Below, one piece after another: positions 6,372-12,014 of a stretch of DNA of 12,014 bases. How positions within the stretch are numbered: position 1 is the first letter of the stretch; each line of letters begins with the position of its first letter. A program made the position numbers and the translations under genes. Origin of the DNA: DASPXY01 sp038227745 (GTDB lineage: Bacteria; Planctomycetota; Planctomycetia; Gemmatales; Gemmataceae); contig JBBRPS010000264.1 in NCBI GenBank assembly GCA_038227745.1, positions 1 through 12,014 of the forward strand. Reading direction: 5' to 3'. The notes beneath the pieces are model-generated. The model saw nothing but the letters and a program-made list of their open reading frames with translations. It had not been told where the DNA came from and did no database searches.

Positions 6372-7898
6372 TCACGCGGCTAGGCGGCCGCGGGTTTCCG
6401 GCTCGGCCCGCACGGCGGTGCGGCGGGAGGAGGTCACCCATGCCATGACCCCGGCGGCCAGCAGCACGCCGGCCCCCTGGAGCAGGTACGTCCAGGTGGT
6501 CATGCACCCGCCGAAGCTCATCAGGAACAGCTGAATGGGGAACTCGAAAAGCCGATCCAACTCGGGCCACGGCGTCAGGTTCAGCGGCAGCCAGGCCTTC
6601 GACAGCAGCAGGGCCAGCGCCGTGAAGACGGTCCACCGGCGGGCCGTCCAGTTCAGCCCCTCCAGCACCTTCGCCGCCAGCACGGCGAGGATCGGGAACA
6701 CGGTCTGGGCCTGGCGTGACTCCGGGTTCAGGGCCAGGAACAGGCCGAACGCCAGCGACAGCACCATCCCGGGCCCGTACGCCTGCGCTTCGCGGCAGAT
6801 GCGGCCCCAGAAGAACACCATCGCCAGAATGATCGGGCCGTACCAGACGACGTGGGCGACCAGGAAGAGGAACGGCTTGGCGATGCTGGTGACCATCACC
6901 ATTTTGAAGAACTCATCGGCCGTCAGCACGTCGCCGGGGCGCGCCCACAGGTAGCGCAGGCGGAACTGGACAAAGCACAGGAGGAGGAAAGCGGCGGCCA
7001 ACACGCCGGCCCGCACCAGGGCCCCGAGGCTGAGGTATTCGCGCCAGTCATACAGGCGCCGGTCGTCGAGCAGTCCCTTGAGTCCGAAGAACACGTAAGC
7101 GCCGGAGCAGGCCATGCTCAGCGGTAACAGCGGTTTGATGATCTCGTGGGGATAAATGCCGAAGAAGCCCTCCGACCAGACCAGGAAGGCCATCACGGTG
7201 ACGATCGCGGCGGCCGCCAGGCCGGCGAAGATCAGGTGGAGCCGGTACGGCGCCCCCGCAGGCCGGCCCGGCGAGTCCAGCGCCGCCCCCGCCGGCACCG
7301 GGGAGCGGCGGGGGAACAGGAACAGGACCGCCCCGTAGTGGAACAGCACCGGCCAGGTGAAGGCGCCGGCGAACGAGGCCAGCAGCACGCCGGCGCCGCT
7401 GCGCCTCAGGTAGGCGTACAGGGCCAGGGCGGCGAAGGCGAACGCCCAAACGTCGGTCACGCAGGCCGAGTAATAGTGCTGCTTGAGGTGTACGTAGTTA
7501 CAAAAGACGCCCAGGAACATCAGCCACCGGCCGCGCGGCCCGACACCCATCTCGCGGCAGACGCCCAGCAGGACGAACAGCGTCAGCACCAGCAGCCCCA
7601 GGTTGTACAGCGCGAAGGCGTCGAGGACGTTCGGCCCGCTGAGCGGCAGGCCGAGACCGTCGAGCGTGCAGCGGACGATGACGCTCGGCAGGCAGCGCTG
7701 GCCGGAGTAGGGCCAGATGAGAGGGTTCGGCTCCCACAGCCCCCGGGTGATCCGGAGGTAGGCGAGGCCGTCCCAGCCGAAGCCATCGGAGCGCAGGAGC
7801 CGTTCGCCCCACAGGATGCTGCTCAGGCCCCAGGCGATCAGCAGCGCCGCCATGAGGGGACCGGGGTGTCTGAGCGGGTGTAGCCGTGTCCAGGTCAT
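6372..7898 (-). CDS. polytopic membrane protein, candidate GT-C glycosyltransferase
   Basis: The product is 508 residues, with about ten to twelve hydrophobic segments along its length. After the first segment (about 15-31) comes an external-type loop with SDGFGWDGLAYLRI (residues 37-50). Acidic residues at this position are typical of the catalytic loop of GT-C transferases that use lipid-linked sugars. NPESRQAQTVFPILAVLAAK (391-410) resembles the late Arg-containing helix seen in many such proteins. The start ATG at 7898 overlaps the stop of the beta-helix acyltransferase as ATGA, and an AAAGGA-like ribosome site lies within the end of that gene. The TGA stop at 6372-6374 is followed by a strong hairpin. 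I do not recognise a specific family. A polysaccharide polymerase is the main alternative. Location in the inner membrane is clear; activity is inferred. Confidence 0.85.
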   Translation of the reverse strand: MTWTRLHPLRHPGPLMAALLIAWGLSSILWGERLLRSDGFGWDGLAYLRITRGLWEPNPLIWPYSGQRCLPSVIVRCTLDGLGLPLSGPNVLDAFALYNLGLLVLTLFVLLGVCREMGVGPRGRWLMFLGVFCNYVHLKQHYYSACVTDVWAFAFAALALYAYLRRSGAGVLLASFAGAFTWPVLFHYGAVLFLFPRRSPVPAGAALDSPGRPAGAPYRLHLIFAGLAAAAIVTVMAFLVWSEGFFGIYPHEIIKPLLPLSMACSGAYVFFGLKGLLDDRRLYDWREYLSLGALVRAGVLAAAFLLLCFVQFRLRYLWARPGDVLTADEFFKMVMVTSIAKPFLFLVAHVVWYGPIILAMVFFWGRICREAQAYGPGMVLSLAFGLFLALNPESRQAQTVFPILAVLAAKVLEGLNWTARRWTVFTALALLLSKAWLPLNLTPWPELDRLFEFPIQLFLMSFGGCMTTWTYLLQGAGVLLAAGVMAWVTSSRRTAVRAEPETRGRLAA

Positions 7899-8581
7899 GC
7901 CGCGTCCTTTACCTTGAAGAACCGCTTCGCCCCGGCGGCGCCGTTGCTCTCGCTCACCGCCCCCTTGACGACCGTGTCGGCGGCGACGTCCTTCACCACG
8001 ACCGCCCCCGCGCCGATCAGGCAGTCCGCGCCGATCTTCACGTTGTTGCCGACCGCGGCGTTAACGCCGAAGAAGCAGCTCTCGCCCACCTCGACGAACC
8101 CCGAGATGACCACGTGCGAGGCGATGAAGCAGTGACTGCCGATCGACGAGTGGTGGCCGATGTGGTTGCCGCTCCACAGGACCACGTCGTCGCCGAGGCG
8201 CGCGAACGGCTGCACGACGTTGTTCTCGAAGATGAAGCAATGCTCGCCGAGCTGGGCGTTTCGCCAGACGAACGCCCGCGGGCTGATGAACGACGCCGGG
8301 GGGAATCCTTTCGCCTTCGCGTCGCGGTACAGCCGGGCGCGCAGCCGGTTCAGCTGCGTGTAGACCGTGGCGGCGAAGAAGTGGTGGTCGGCAGGCGCGT
8401 AGAGCTTATCGAGGTCCTCGAACGGCACGACGGGCAGGTCGAACAGGCGGTCGCGCTTGAGGTGCGCCCGCTCGACGCTGAAGGCGGCGACCTGGTAGCG
8501 CGACTCGTGCGTGAAGTACTCGTAGGCGATTTCGGCGAACGCGCTGTCGCCGAGCAGGATGAGCTTGCGGTCCTTCCACAT
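7895..8581 (-). CDS. PglD/NeuD-like sugar acyltransferase (left-handed beta-helix)
   Basis: The product is 228 residues with two domains. Residues 1-90 resemble the Rossmann-like PglD N-domain (KLILLGDSAFAEIAYEYF at 6-23). Residues about 95-205 form hexapeptide repeats of a left-handed beta-helix, with LGEHCFIFENNVV (111-123), SGNHIGHHSSIGSH (137-150), GESCFFGVNAAVGNNVKIG (166-184) and CLIGAGAVVVKDV (187-199). Histidines in the 140-150 block are candidates for the catalytic base. The usual GxGGHxK nucleotide-sugar loop is changed to GDSAFAE. Relatives acetylate amino groups of UDP-sugars or hydroxyls of sialic acid. The nearby DegT aminotransferase makes N-acylation of an amino sugar the best guess. 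The ATG at 8581 has GGAGG at 8590-8594, eight bases upstream, all inside the 14-base gap after the methyltransferase gene. The next gene overlaps by four bases. Confidence 0.92.
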   Translation of the reverse strand: MWKDRKLILLGDSAFAEIAYEYFTHESRYQVAAFSVERAHLKRDRLFDLPVVPFEDLDKLYAPADHHFFAATVYTQLNRLRARLYRDAKAKGFPPASFISPRAFVWRNAQLGEHCFIFENNVVQPFARLGDDVVLWSGNHIGHHSSIGSHCFIASHVVISGFVEVGESCFFGVNAAVGNNVKIGADCLIGAGAVVVKDVAADTVVKGAVSESNGAAGAKRFFKVKDAA

Positions 8582-8595
8582 GATTCAGTCCTCCG

Positions 8596-9375
8596 TCAGG
8601 GGCGGTGGATGAGAATATCCTCACGGCGGTTGGCCATCGGCAGTTCGGGCGGCTGCGGCAGCACATAGGCGTCGAAGCCGGTGGCCCGGCAGCGGGCCAG
8701 GATCGAGAATAGCACCGCGTCGTCGATCTTGCCCGGCTCCGGCGTGTTGAACTCGACCTGCGGCGTTTCGTCGGTCCCGGTGAACTCGCGGTGGTGCCTC
8801 ACGCCCGCGGCGGAGCGGAAGAAACGCTTGCGCTTCGAGACGTTCGGGACGTCGCCGAGCAGCATCCGCCCGCCATCGGTCAGCAGTTCCAGCGAGCGGT
8901 CGAGGAACTCGAAGAGCGGCTGCTCCGCGAAGACGTAGTGCAGCACGCTGTAACAGAGCAGCGCATTGACGCGGCCGCCGAACTCGGCGAAGACGCGGCC
9001 GGCCTCCATCGGATACCGGCCGGGCACCTTGACGACGGACGGCCCGTCGGGCAGGTGGGCGAGCATCTCGGCGGAGTCGCACAGGATCAGCGTATGGCCC
9101 CGCCGTCGGCACAACTCGATTAGCATGTGCGGCAATTCGCTGCAGCCGGGGCCGACGTCGAGGACCACCTTGCCCTGGTCTTGCAGCGCCGGCAGCTTGG
9201 CGCAGATGTCGCGGAGAATATCGGCCTCGACGCCACGGCGGTACGAGTCGGGGAAGCCGATCTGCTGATAGCAGCTCAGCCCCTCGGCACGCGCCAGGGC
9301 GCGGAAGCCGTCGAAGGTCAGGTCCTTGAACCGCTGGTAGTCCACGGTGACTGCGTTCGCGAGCGTGTCTGCCAT
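8596..9375 (-). CDS. class I SAM-dependent methyltransferase
   Basis: The product is 259 residues. Motif I is VVLDVGPGCSELPH (about residues 70-83), followed by LILCDSAEM (about 96-104) as the acidic motif II. NALLCYSVLHYVF (about 137-149) and LLTDGGRMLLGDVPN (about 164-178) fit motifs IV-VI of the Rossmann-like fold. No membrane segment is present. The gene sits between sugar-nucleotide enzymes and a beta-helix acyltransferase, so a sugar O- or N-methyltransferase is likely; the substrate cannot be told. The frame permits GTG at 9381, but ATG at 9375 is preferred because AAGG at 9381-9384 sits five bases upstream and overlaps the GTG. A palindromic repeat fills the gap before the gene, so it may begin a separate transcript or be partly insulated from the two genes upstream. 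The next gene starts 14 bases after its stop. Confidence 0.9.
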   Translation of the reverse strand: MADTLANAVTVDYQRFKDLTFDGFRALARAEGLSCYQQIGFPDSYRRGVEADILRDICAKLPALQDQGKVVLDVGPGCSELPHMLIELCRRRGHTLILCDSAEMLAHLPDGPSVVKVPGRYPMEAGRVFAEFGGRVNALLCYSVLHYVFAEQPLFEFLDRSLELLTDGGRMLLGDVPNVSKRKRFFRSAAGVRHHREFTGTDETPQVEFNTPEPGKIDDAVLFSILARCRATGFDAYVLPQPPELPMANRREDILIHRP

Positions 9376-9380
9376 AACCA

Positions 9381-9384
9381 CCTT
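9381..9384 (-). promoter_or_regulatory. ribosome binding site deciding the methyltransferase start
   Basis: The minus strand reads AAGG here, five bases before the ATG at 9375. It overlaps the alternative GTG at 9381, which it therefore rules out as the main start. Confidence 0.55.
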
Positions 9385-9392
9385 GTCATAAT

Positions 9393-9468
9393 CCCTGTTT
9401 AGCCGCGGTTCGCAGAACCGCGCGGGGGTCGTCCCGAACGTGGTTCTACGAACCGCGGCTAAACAGGG
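9393..9468. repeat. 76-bp palindromic repeat between epimerase and methyltransferase genes
   Basis: Bases 9393-9422 pair with 9439-9468 over 30 positions with one true mismatch (9413/9448) and one G-T pair, leaving a 16-base centre. Each arm also folds on itself: 9405-9421 has a 7-bp stem around GCA, and 9440-9456 has a 7-bp stem (one G-T pair) around TAC. The arms carry GTTTAGCCGCGGTT, which recurs exactly at 11817-11830. The element fills most of the 115-bp gap and ends 17 bases before the methyltransferase ATG. No U-tract follows on the minus strand. It could act as an insulator or be a mobile palindromic repeat of the REP/MITE kind; no transposase is nearby. Confidence 0.88.
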
Positions 9469-9490
9469 GCGGCCATCGGTGTGTGATACC

Positions 9491-10534
9491 CTACCCGGCC
9501 CGCCGTAGCGCGGGCAGCGCCGGCTCGGCCTGCGCCCAGTATTCGTCGCGGTGTGCCCGATAGTAGGCGAGCGTTCGGCGCAGGCCCTCTTCGAGCGACG
9601 TGACCGGCCCCCAGCCGACCAGGGTGCGGATCTTGGTGATGTCAGAGTAGAAGTCGCCCGGCTCCTGCGCCTTGCGCTCCGCCGAGAACGGCGCGAACTC
9701 CCAGCGGCAGCCGTCGCACAGCCGCGTCAGTGTCTCGGCCAGCTCCAGGAAGGTCATCGGCCGATCGACGCCGACGTTGAAAATCTCGCCCACGGCCCGT
9801 TCGCAGCTGGCGCAGCGCAGCAGGGCGTCCACGCAGTCATCGACGTACAGGAAATCGCGCTTGATCTGGCCGTCGCCGAACACCTTGAGCGTCTTGCCCT
9901 CCAGGGCCTGGCGCACGAACCAGTTGACGACGCCGTACTGCGAGTGCTTCATCTGGGCGCGCGGCCCGTAGACGTTCGTCAGCCGCAGCATGACCGCGGG
10001 GATGCCGTGGATCTGGTGATAGACCTGGATGATCTTCTCGGCGGTGAGGTTGGAGATCTCATAGATGGCCTTGGGATTGGTCGGGGCCAGCTCGTTGACG
10101 GGCAGGTGGATGGCGGGGCCGTACTGGCCGCGCGTGCCGGTGAAGATCAGCTTCGCGCGCGGGTTATGGCGGCGCAGCGCCTCCAGCACGACCAGCGTCC
10201 CTTTGATGTTGTACTCGATGTCGGGGTACGGGTCGGTCATGCTCATGACGTGCGACACCTGGCCGGCCAGGTGGAAGACGTAGTCCTGGCCGCGCACCAG
10301 CCAGTCCATCGCGTGACGGTCGCAGATGTCGCCGAAGTTGACCGTCACCCGGTCGCGGACCGGGGCGATGTTGAAGAGGTTGCCGCCGTACTCGGGGATC
10401 ATCGCGTCCACGAGCGTGACGCGCGCCCCTGCCTCGACCAGGCGGAGCGCCAGGTTCGAGCCGAGGAACCCCAGGCCGCCGGTGATCAGCACCCGCGCCC
10501 CGGCCCACGCGCCGTCGCTCGGCAGGGTCGTCAT
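9491..10534 (-). CDS. extended-SDR NAD-dependent nucleotide-sugar epimerase/dehydratase with atypical YxxxN motif
   Basis: The product is 347 residues with a clear Rossmann fold: VLITGGLGFLGSN (residues 15-27), GDICDR (68-73), YVFHLAGQVSH (85-95), FTGTRGQYG (131-139), MLRLTNVYGPR (182-192), FGDGQIKRDFLYVDDCVDA (219-237) and GEIFNVG (249-255). The expected Ser/Thr is present as T134 and the expected Tyr as Y158. The YxxxK lysine is replaced by asparagine (YEISN, 158-162); the AAC codon is plain in the sequence. Such enzymes epimerise, dehydrate or reduce nucleotide-linked hexoses. The upstream extension of this frame is a shadow within the aminotransferase gene. ATG at 10534 is chosen for its GGAGG site at 10542-10546, seven bases away. 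It overlaps the aminotransferase stop by one base (TGATG). It may supply or use the same sugar pathway as that enzyme. The exact reaction is uncertain. Confidence 0.93.
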   Translation of the reverse strand: MTTLPSDGAWAGARVLITGGLGFLGSNLALRLVEAGARVTLVDAMIPEYGGNLFNIAPVRDRVTVNFGDICDRHAMDWLVRGQDYVFHLAGQVSHVMSMTDPYPDIEYNIKGTLVVLEALRRHNPRAKLIFTGTRGQYGPAIHLPVNELAPTNPKAIYEISNLTAEKIIQVYHQIHGIPAVMLRLTNVYGPRAQMKHSQYGVVNWFVRQALEGKTLKVFGDGQIKRDFLYVDDCVDALLRCASCERAVGEIFNVGVDRPMTFLELAETLTRLCDGCRWEFAPFSAERKAQEPGDFYSDITKIRTLVGWGPVTSLEEGLRRTLAYYRAHRDEYWAQAEPALPALRRAG

Positions 10535-11637
10535 CAGGCCGCCTCCCTCTGCTCGCAGTTGACCGCCTCCGTCACCCGGTCGATGCGGTCCTCCCCCAGC
10601 CCCACGTACAGCGGCAGCGACAGGATCTCCCGCGCCGCACGCTCCGTCGCCGGCAGGCTGCCGGGGCGGTGGCCGAGATCCGCGTACGCCGGCTGCAGGT
10701 GGACGGGCACGGGGTAGTGAATCAGCGTCTCGATGCCGTGCGCGTGCAGCCGCTGGCGCAGCAGGTCGCGCCCAGGGTGCCGGACCACGAACAGGTGGTA
10801 GACGTGCTCGACCGCCCTGTGGCGGGGGACCGGCAGGCCGACGCCGCCCAGCCAGGCCAGGTACCGGGCCGCCAGCGCGCGCCGCTCGGCGTTGTACACG
10901 TCGAGGTGCGCCAGCTTGACCCGCAGCAGGGCCGCCTGCAGCTCGTCCAGCCGGCTGTTGACGCCGCGCTCGACGTGCAGGTAGCGCTGCTCCTGCCCGT
11001 AGTTCCGCAGGCGGCGCAGCCGCCCGGCCAGCTCGGTGTCGCCGGTCAGCACCGCGCCGGCGTCGCCGAACGCCCCGAGGTTCTTCGTCGGGTAGAAGCT
11101 GAACGCGGCCAGGTCGCCGAAGGTTCCGACCGGCCGGCCGCCCAGCCGGGCCCCGTGCGCCTGGGCACAGTCCTCGATCACGCACAGCCCCGCCGGGCGC
11201 GCGACGGCGAGGAGGGCCGGCATGTCGGCGGGGTGGCCGTAGAGGTGGACGGGCACGACGGCCCGCGTCCGCGGCGTGATCGCAGCCCGGACGGCCTCCG
11301 GGTCGATCGTGTACGTCCGCGGGTCGATGTCCACCAGCACGGGCCGGGCGCCGGCGCGTTCGACGGCGCAGACGGTGGCGACGGCGGTGTGCGAAACGGT
11401 GATGACTTCGTCGCCGGAGCCGACGCCCGCAGCCCGCAGCGCCAACTCGATGGCGTCGGTGCCGCTGGCGACGCCGACCGCGTGGGCGGCGCCGTGGTAG
11501 TCGGCGAACTCGTCCTCGAAGGCCTCCAACTCCGGCCCGAGGACGTACCAGCTCCGGGCAAAGACGCGGCGCACGGCGGCCTCATACTCTTCCCGGTGCC
11601 GATCGTGAGCCGGCTTCAGGTCGTTGAATGGGATCAT
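10534..11637 (-). CDS. DegT/DnrJ/EryC1/StrS family PLP-dependent sugar aminotransferase
   Basis: The product is 367 residues, the usual family length. It has the start IPFNDLKP, the cofactor-phosphate region VASGTDAIELALRA (56-69), GDEVITVSHTAVAT (75-88), VVPVHLYGHPADM (127-139), VIEDCAQAHGA (153-163; D156 for the pyridine nitrogen), the Schiff-base lysine K185 in FSFYPTKNLGAFGDAG, and RGVNSRLDELQAALL (224-238). It converts a keto-nucleotide sugar to an amino sugar using an amino-acid donor. The pattern is closest in my memory to 3-keto-6-deoxyhexose aminotransferases (FdtB/QdtB type), but the substrate is not proven and no matching ketoisomerase is in the window. ATG at 11637 has AAGG at 11644-11647, six bases upstream. 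It is the first gene of the run seen here, followed by the epimerase with one-base overlap. Confidence 0.95.
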   Translation of the reverse strand: MIPFNDLKPAHDRHREEYEAAVRRVFARSWYVLGPELEAFEDEFADYHGAAHAVGVASGTDAIELALRAAGVGSGDEVITVSHTAVATVCAVERAGARPVLVDIDPRTYTIDPEAVRAAITPRTRAVVPVHLYGHPADMPALLAVARPAGLCVIEDCAQAHGARLGGRPVGTFGDLAAFSFYPTKNLGAFGDAGAVLTGDTELAGRLRRLRNYGQEQRYLHVERGVNSRLDELQAALLRVKLAHLDVYNAERRALAARYLAWLGGVGLPVPRHRAVEHVYHLFVVRHPGRDLLRQRLHAHGIETLIHYPVPVHLQPAYADLGHRPGSLPATERAAREILSLPLYVGLGEDRIDRVTEAVNCEQREAA

Positions 11638-11816
11638 CGGCTACCTTGCCCTCTCCCCGGAGCCCCGCCCGCGCCCGGTCAATCCGTGACGGCGCCGGGG
11701 CAGTTTACCCTGCAAGGCAGCATGGGAATAGACGGACTTGCCGCGGTCGTCGAGAGAGGGGCGGGCGCGGCCCTTGCCCCGTTTCGCGTGCTTCGCCAGC
11801 TTCGGGAGGACAGTTC

Positions 11817-11916
11817 GTTTAGCCGCGGTTGAGCCAGATCCCGCTGCGCGGGGCGGCGAGCGCGTGTTTATCCCGCGCTCGCCGGAGGCTCGCGGCTAGA
11901 GCGCGTTGCATTCGGG
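11817..11916. repeat. composite palindromic repeat region
   Basis: It starts with GTTTAGCCGCGGTT (11817-11830), identical to one arm of the repeat at 9393-9468. The inner part 11854-11882 is a perfect hairpin, with 10-bp arms GGCGAGCGCG and CGCGCTCGCC around nine bases. CGCGGCTA at 11891-11898 is the inverse of TAGCCGCG at 11820-11827, so the region is itself bounded by short inverted repeats. It ends in TAGAGCGCGTTGCATTCGGG (11897-11916), which matches 16 of 20 bases of the outer end of the palindrome at 2195-2317 (minus strand from 2317). This suggests members of one or two repeat families placed side by side. Confidence 0.65.
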
Positions 11917-11940
11917 TATAGCGGGGGCGCGCTTTGGAGT

Positions 11941-12006
11941 GCGGCGCTCGGCGCCGCTTTGGCTCTTTCTTTCCCTCTGGCCGGGCCGCGGGACTACGAA
12001 AGAAAG
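11941..12006 (+). repeat. hairpin followed by pyrimidine tract and a second inverted repeat
   Basis: GCGGCGC (11941-11947) pairs with GCGCCGC (11951-11957) around TCG. The plus strand then reads TTTGGCTCTTTCTTTCC, giving a loose likeness to a plus-strand intrinsic terminator, but no plus-strand gene precedes it. GCTTTGG occurs on both sides of the hairpin. CTTTCTTTC at 11965-11973 pairs with GAAAGAAAG at 11998-12006 as a further inverted repeat, close to the window edge. A repeat element is the more likely reading than a terminator. Confidence 0.4.
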
Positions 12007-12014
12007 ACCGAAAG

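Larger units (their letters stand above)
11638..12014. other. 377-bp region upstream of the aminotransferase without a supported gene
   Basis: The proximal part (11638-11815) should hold the leader and perhaps the promoter of the minus-strand operon. I see no convincing -35/-10 pair; TAAACT on the minus strand at 11702-11707 is a weak -10-like hexamer only. The distal part (11816-12014) is repeat-rich: a shared GTTTAGCCGCGGTT, a perfect hairpin at 11854-11882, a TAGAG-type terminus at 11897-11916 and a hairpin at 11941-11957. Open frames through here lack a credible start plus ribosome site. Confidence 0.6.

Noticed and set aside
9491..11185. A 564-residue fusion of an N-terminal domain to the SDR epimerase
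   Set aside because: The first 217 residues are an out-of-frame shadow of the aminotransferase gene. The true start at 10534 has a strong ribosome site and begins just before the Rossmann motif.
10669..11832. Long plus-strand open frame (387 codons) across the aminotransferase gene
   Set aside because: It is antisense to a gene with full PLP-aminotransferase motifs. Its product is a low-complexity Arg/Ala/Gly/Val-rich sequence with no domain, as expected from opposite-strand frames in very GC-rich DNA.
1..12014. CRISPR array, tRNA, rRNA, riboswitch or defence system
   Set aside because: No evenly spaced direct repeats, cloverleaf patterns, conserved aptamer cores, or nuclease or toxin genes were seen. 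The repeats present are inverted and few.

Overview
The window is a GC-rich segment holding ten protein-coding genes, all read on the minus strand. Transcription therefore runs from high to low coordinates. Together they look like a large part of a surface-polysaccharide (O-antigen, capsule or exopolysaccharide) biosynthesis locus. I see no tRNA, rRNA, CRISPR array, transposase or phage gene. The very high GC, strong third-position GC bias and the style of the intergenic palindromes (TTTAGCCGCGG and CGACTCGCNNNGCGAGTCG types) remind me of planctomycetes of the Gemmata group. That assignment rests on memory and is tentative.

Order of transcription. (1) 11637-10534 is a DegT/DnrJ/EryC1/StrS PLP sugar aminotransferase. 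(2) 10534-9491 is an extended-SDR NDP-sugar epimerase/dehydratase, overlapping gene 1 by one base as TGATG. (3) A 115-bp gap holds a palindromic repeat. (4) 9375-8596 is a class I SAM methyltransferase. (5) 8581-7895 is a PglD/NeuD-like left-handed beta-helix acyltransferase. (6) 7898-6372 is a polytopic, probably GT-C type membrane protein, overlapping gene 5 as ATGA. (7) A 70-bp gap holds two GC-rich hairpins. (8) 6301-5147 is an acyltransferase-3 membrane O-acyltransferase. (9) 5120-4212 is a GH43-like five-bladed beta-propeller. (10) 4209-3235 is a FemAB/GNAT-like acyltransferase. (11) 3238-2315 is a DPM1/ArnC-type GT2 glycosyltransferase, overlapping gene 10 as ATGA. (12) A 123-bp near-perfect palindrome follows. 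(13) 2157-31 is a 708-residue polytopic membrane protein with a soluble C-terminal domain, probably another GT-C type enzyme.

How they may work together (inference). The epimerase and aminotransferase would make an amino-deoxy nucleotide sugar. The beta-helix enzyme and the FemAB-like enzyme are candidates for N-acylating it. The methyltransferase and acyltransferase-3 protein would decorate the glycan. The GT2 enzyme may load a sugar onto a polyprenyl phosphate, and the GT-C proteins would transfer sugars on the outer face of the membrane. No flippase, polymerase, initiating transferase or ABC exporter is in the window, so the locus probably continues outside it.

The points most worth a second look are a missing Lys in the YxxxK motif of the SDR protein, the tightly coupled beta-propeller/FemAB/GT2 trio, and the palindromic elements in the gaps, one of which supplies the stop codon of the GT2 gene. 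The 377 bp upstream of the aminotransferase hold repeats and hairpins but no gene I can support.
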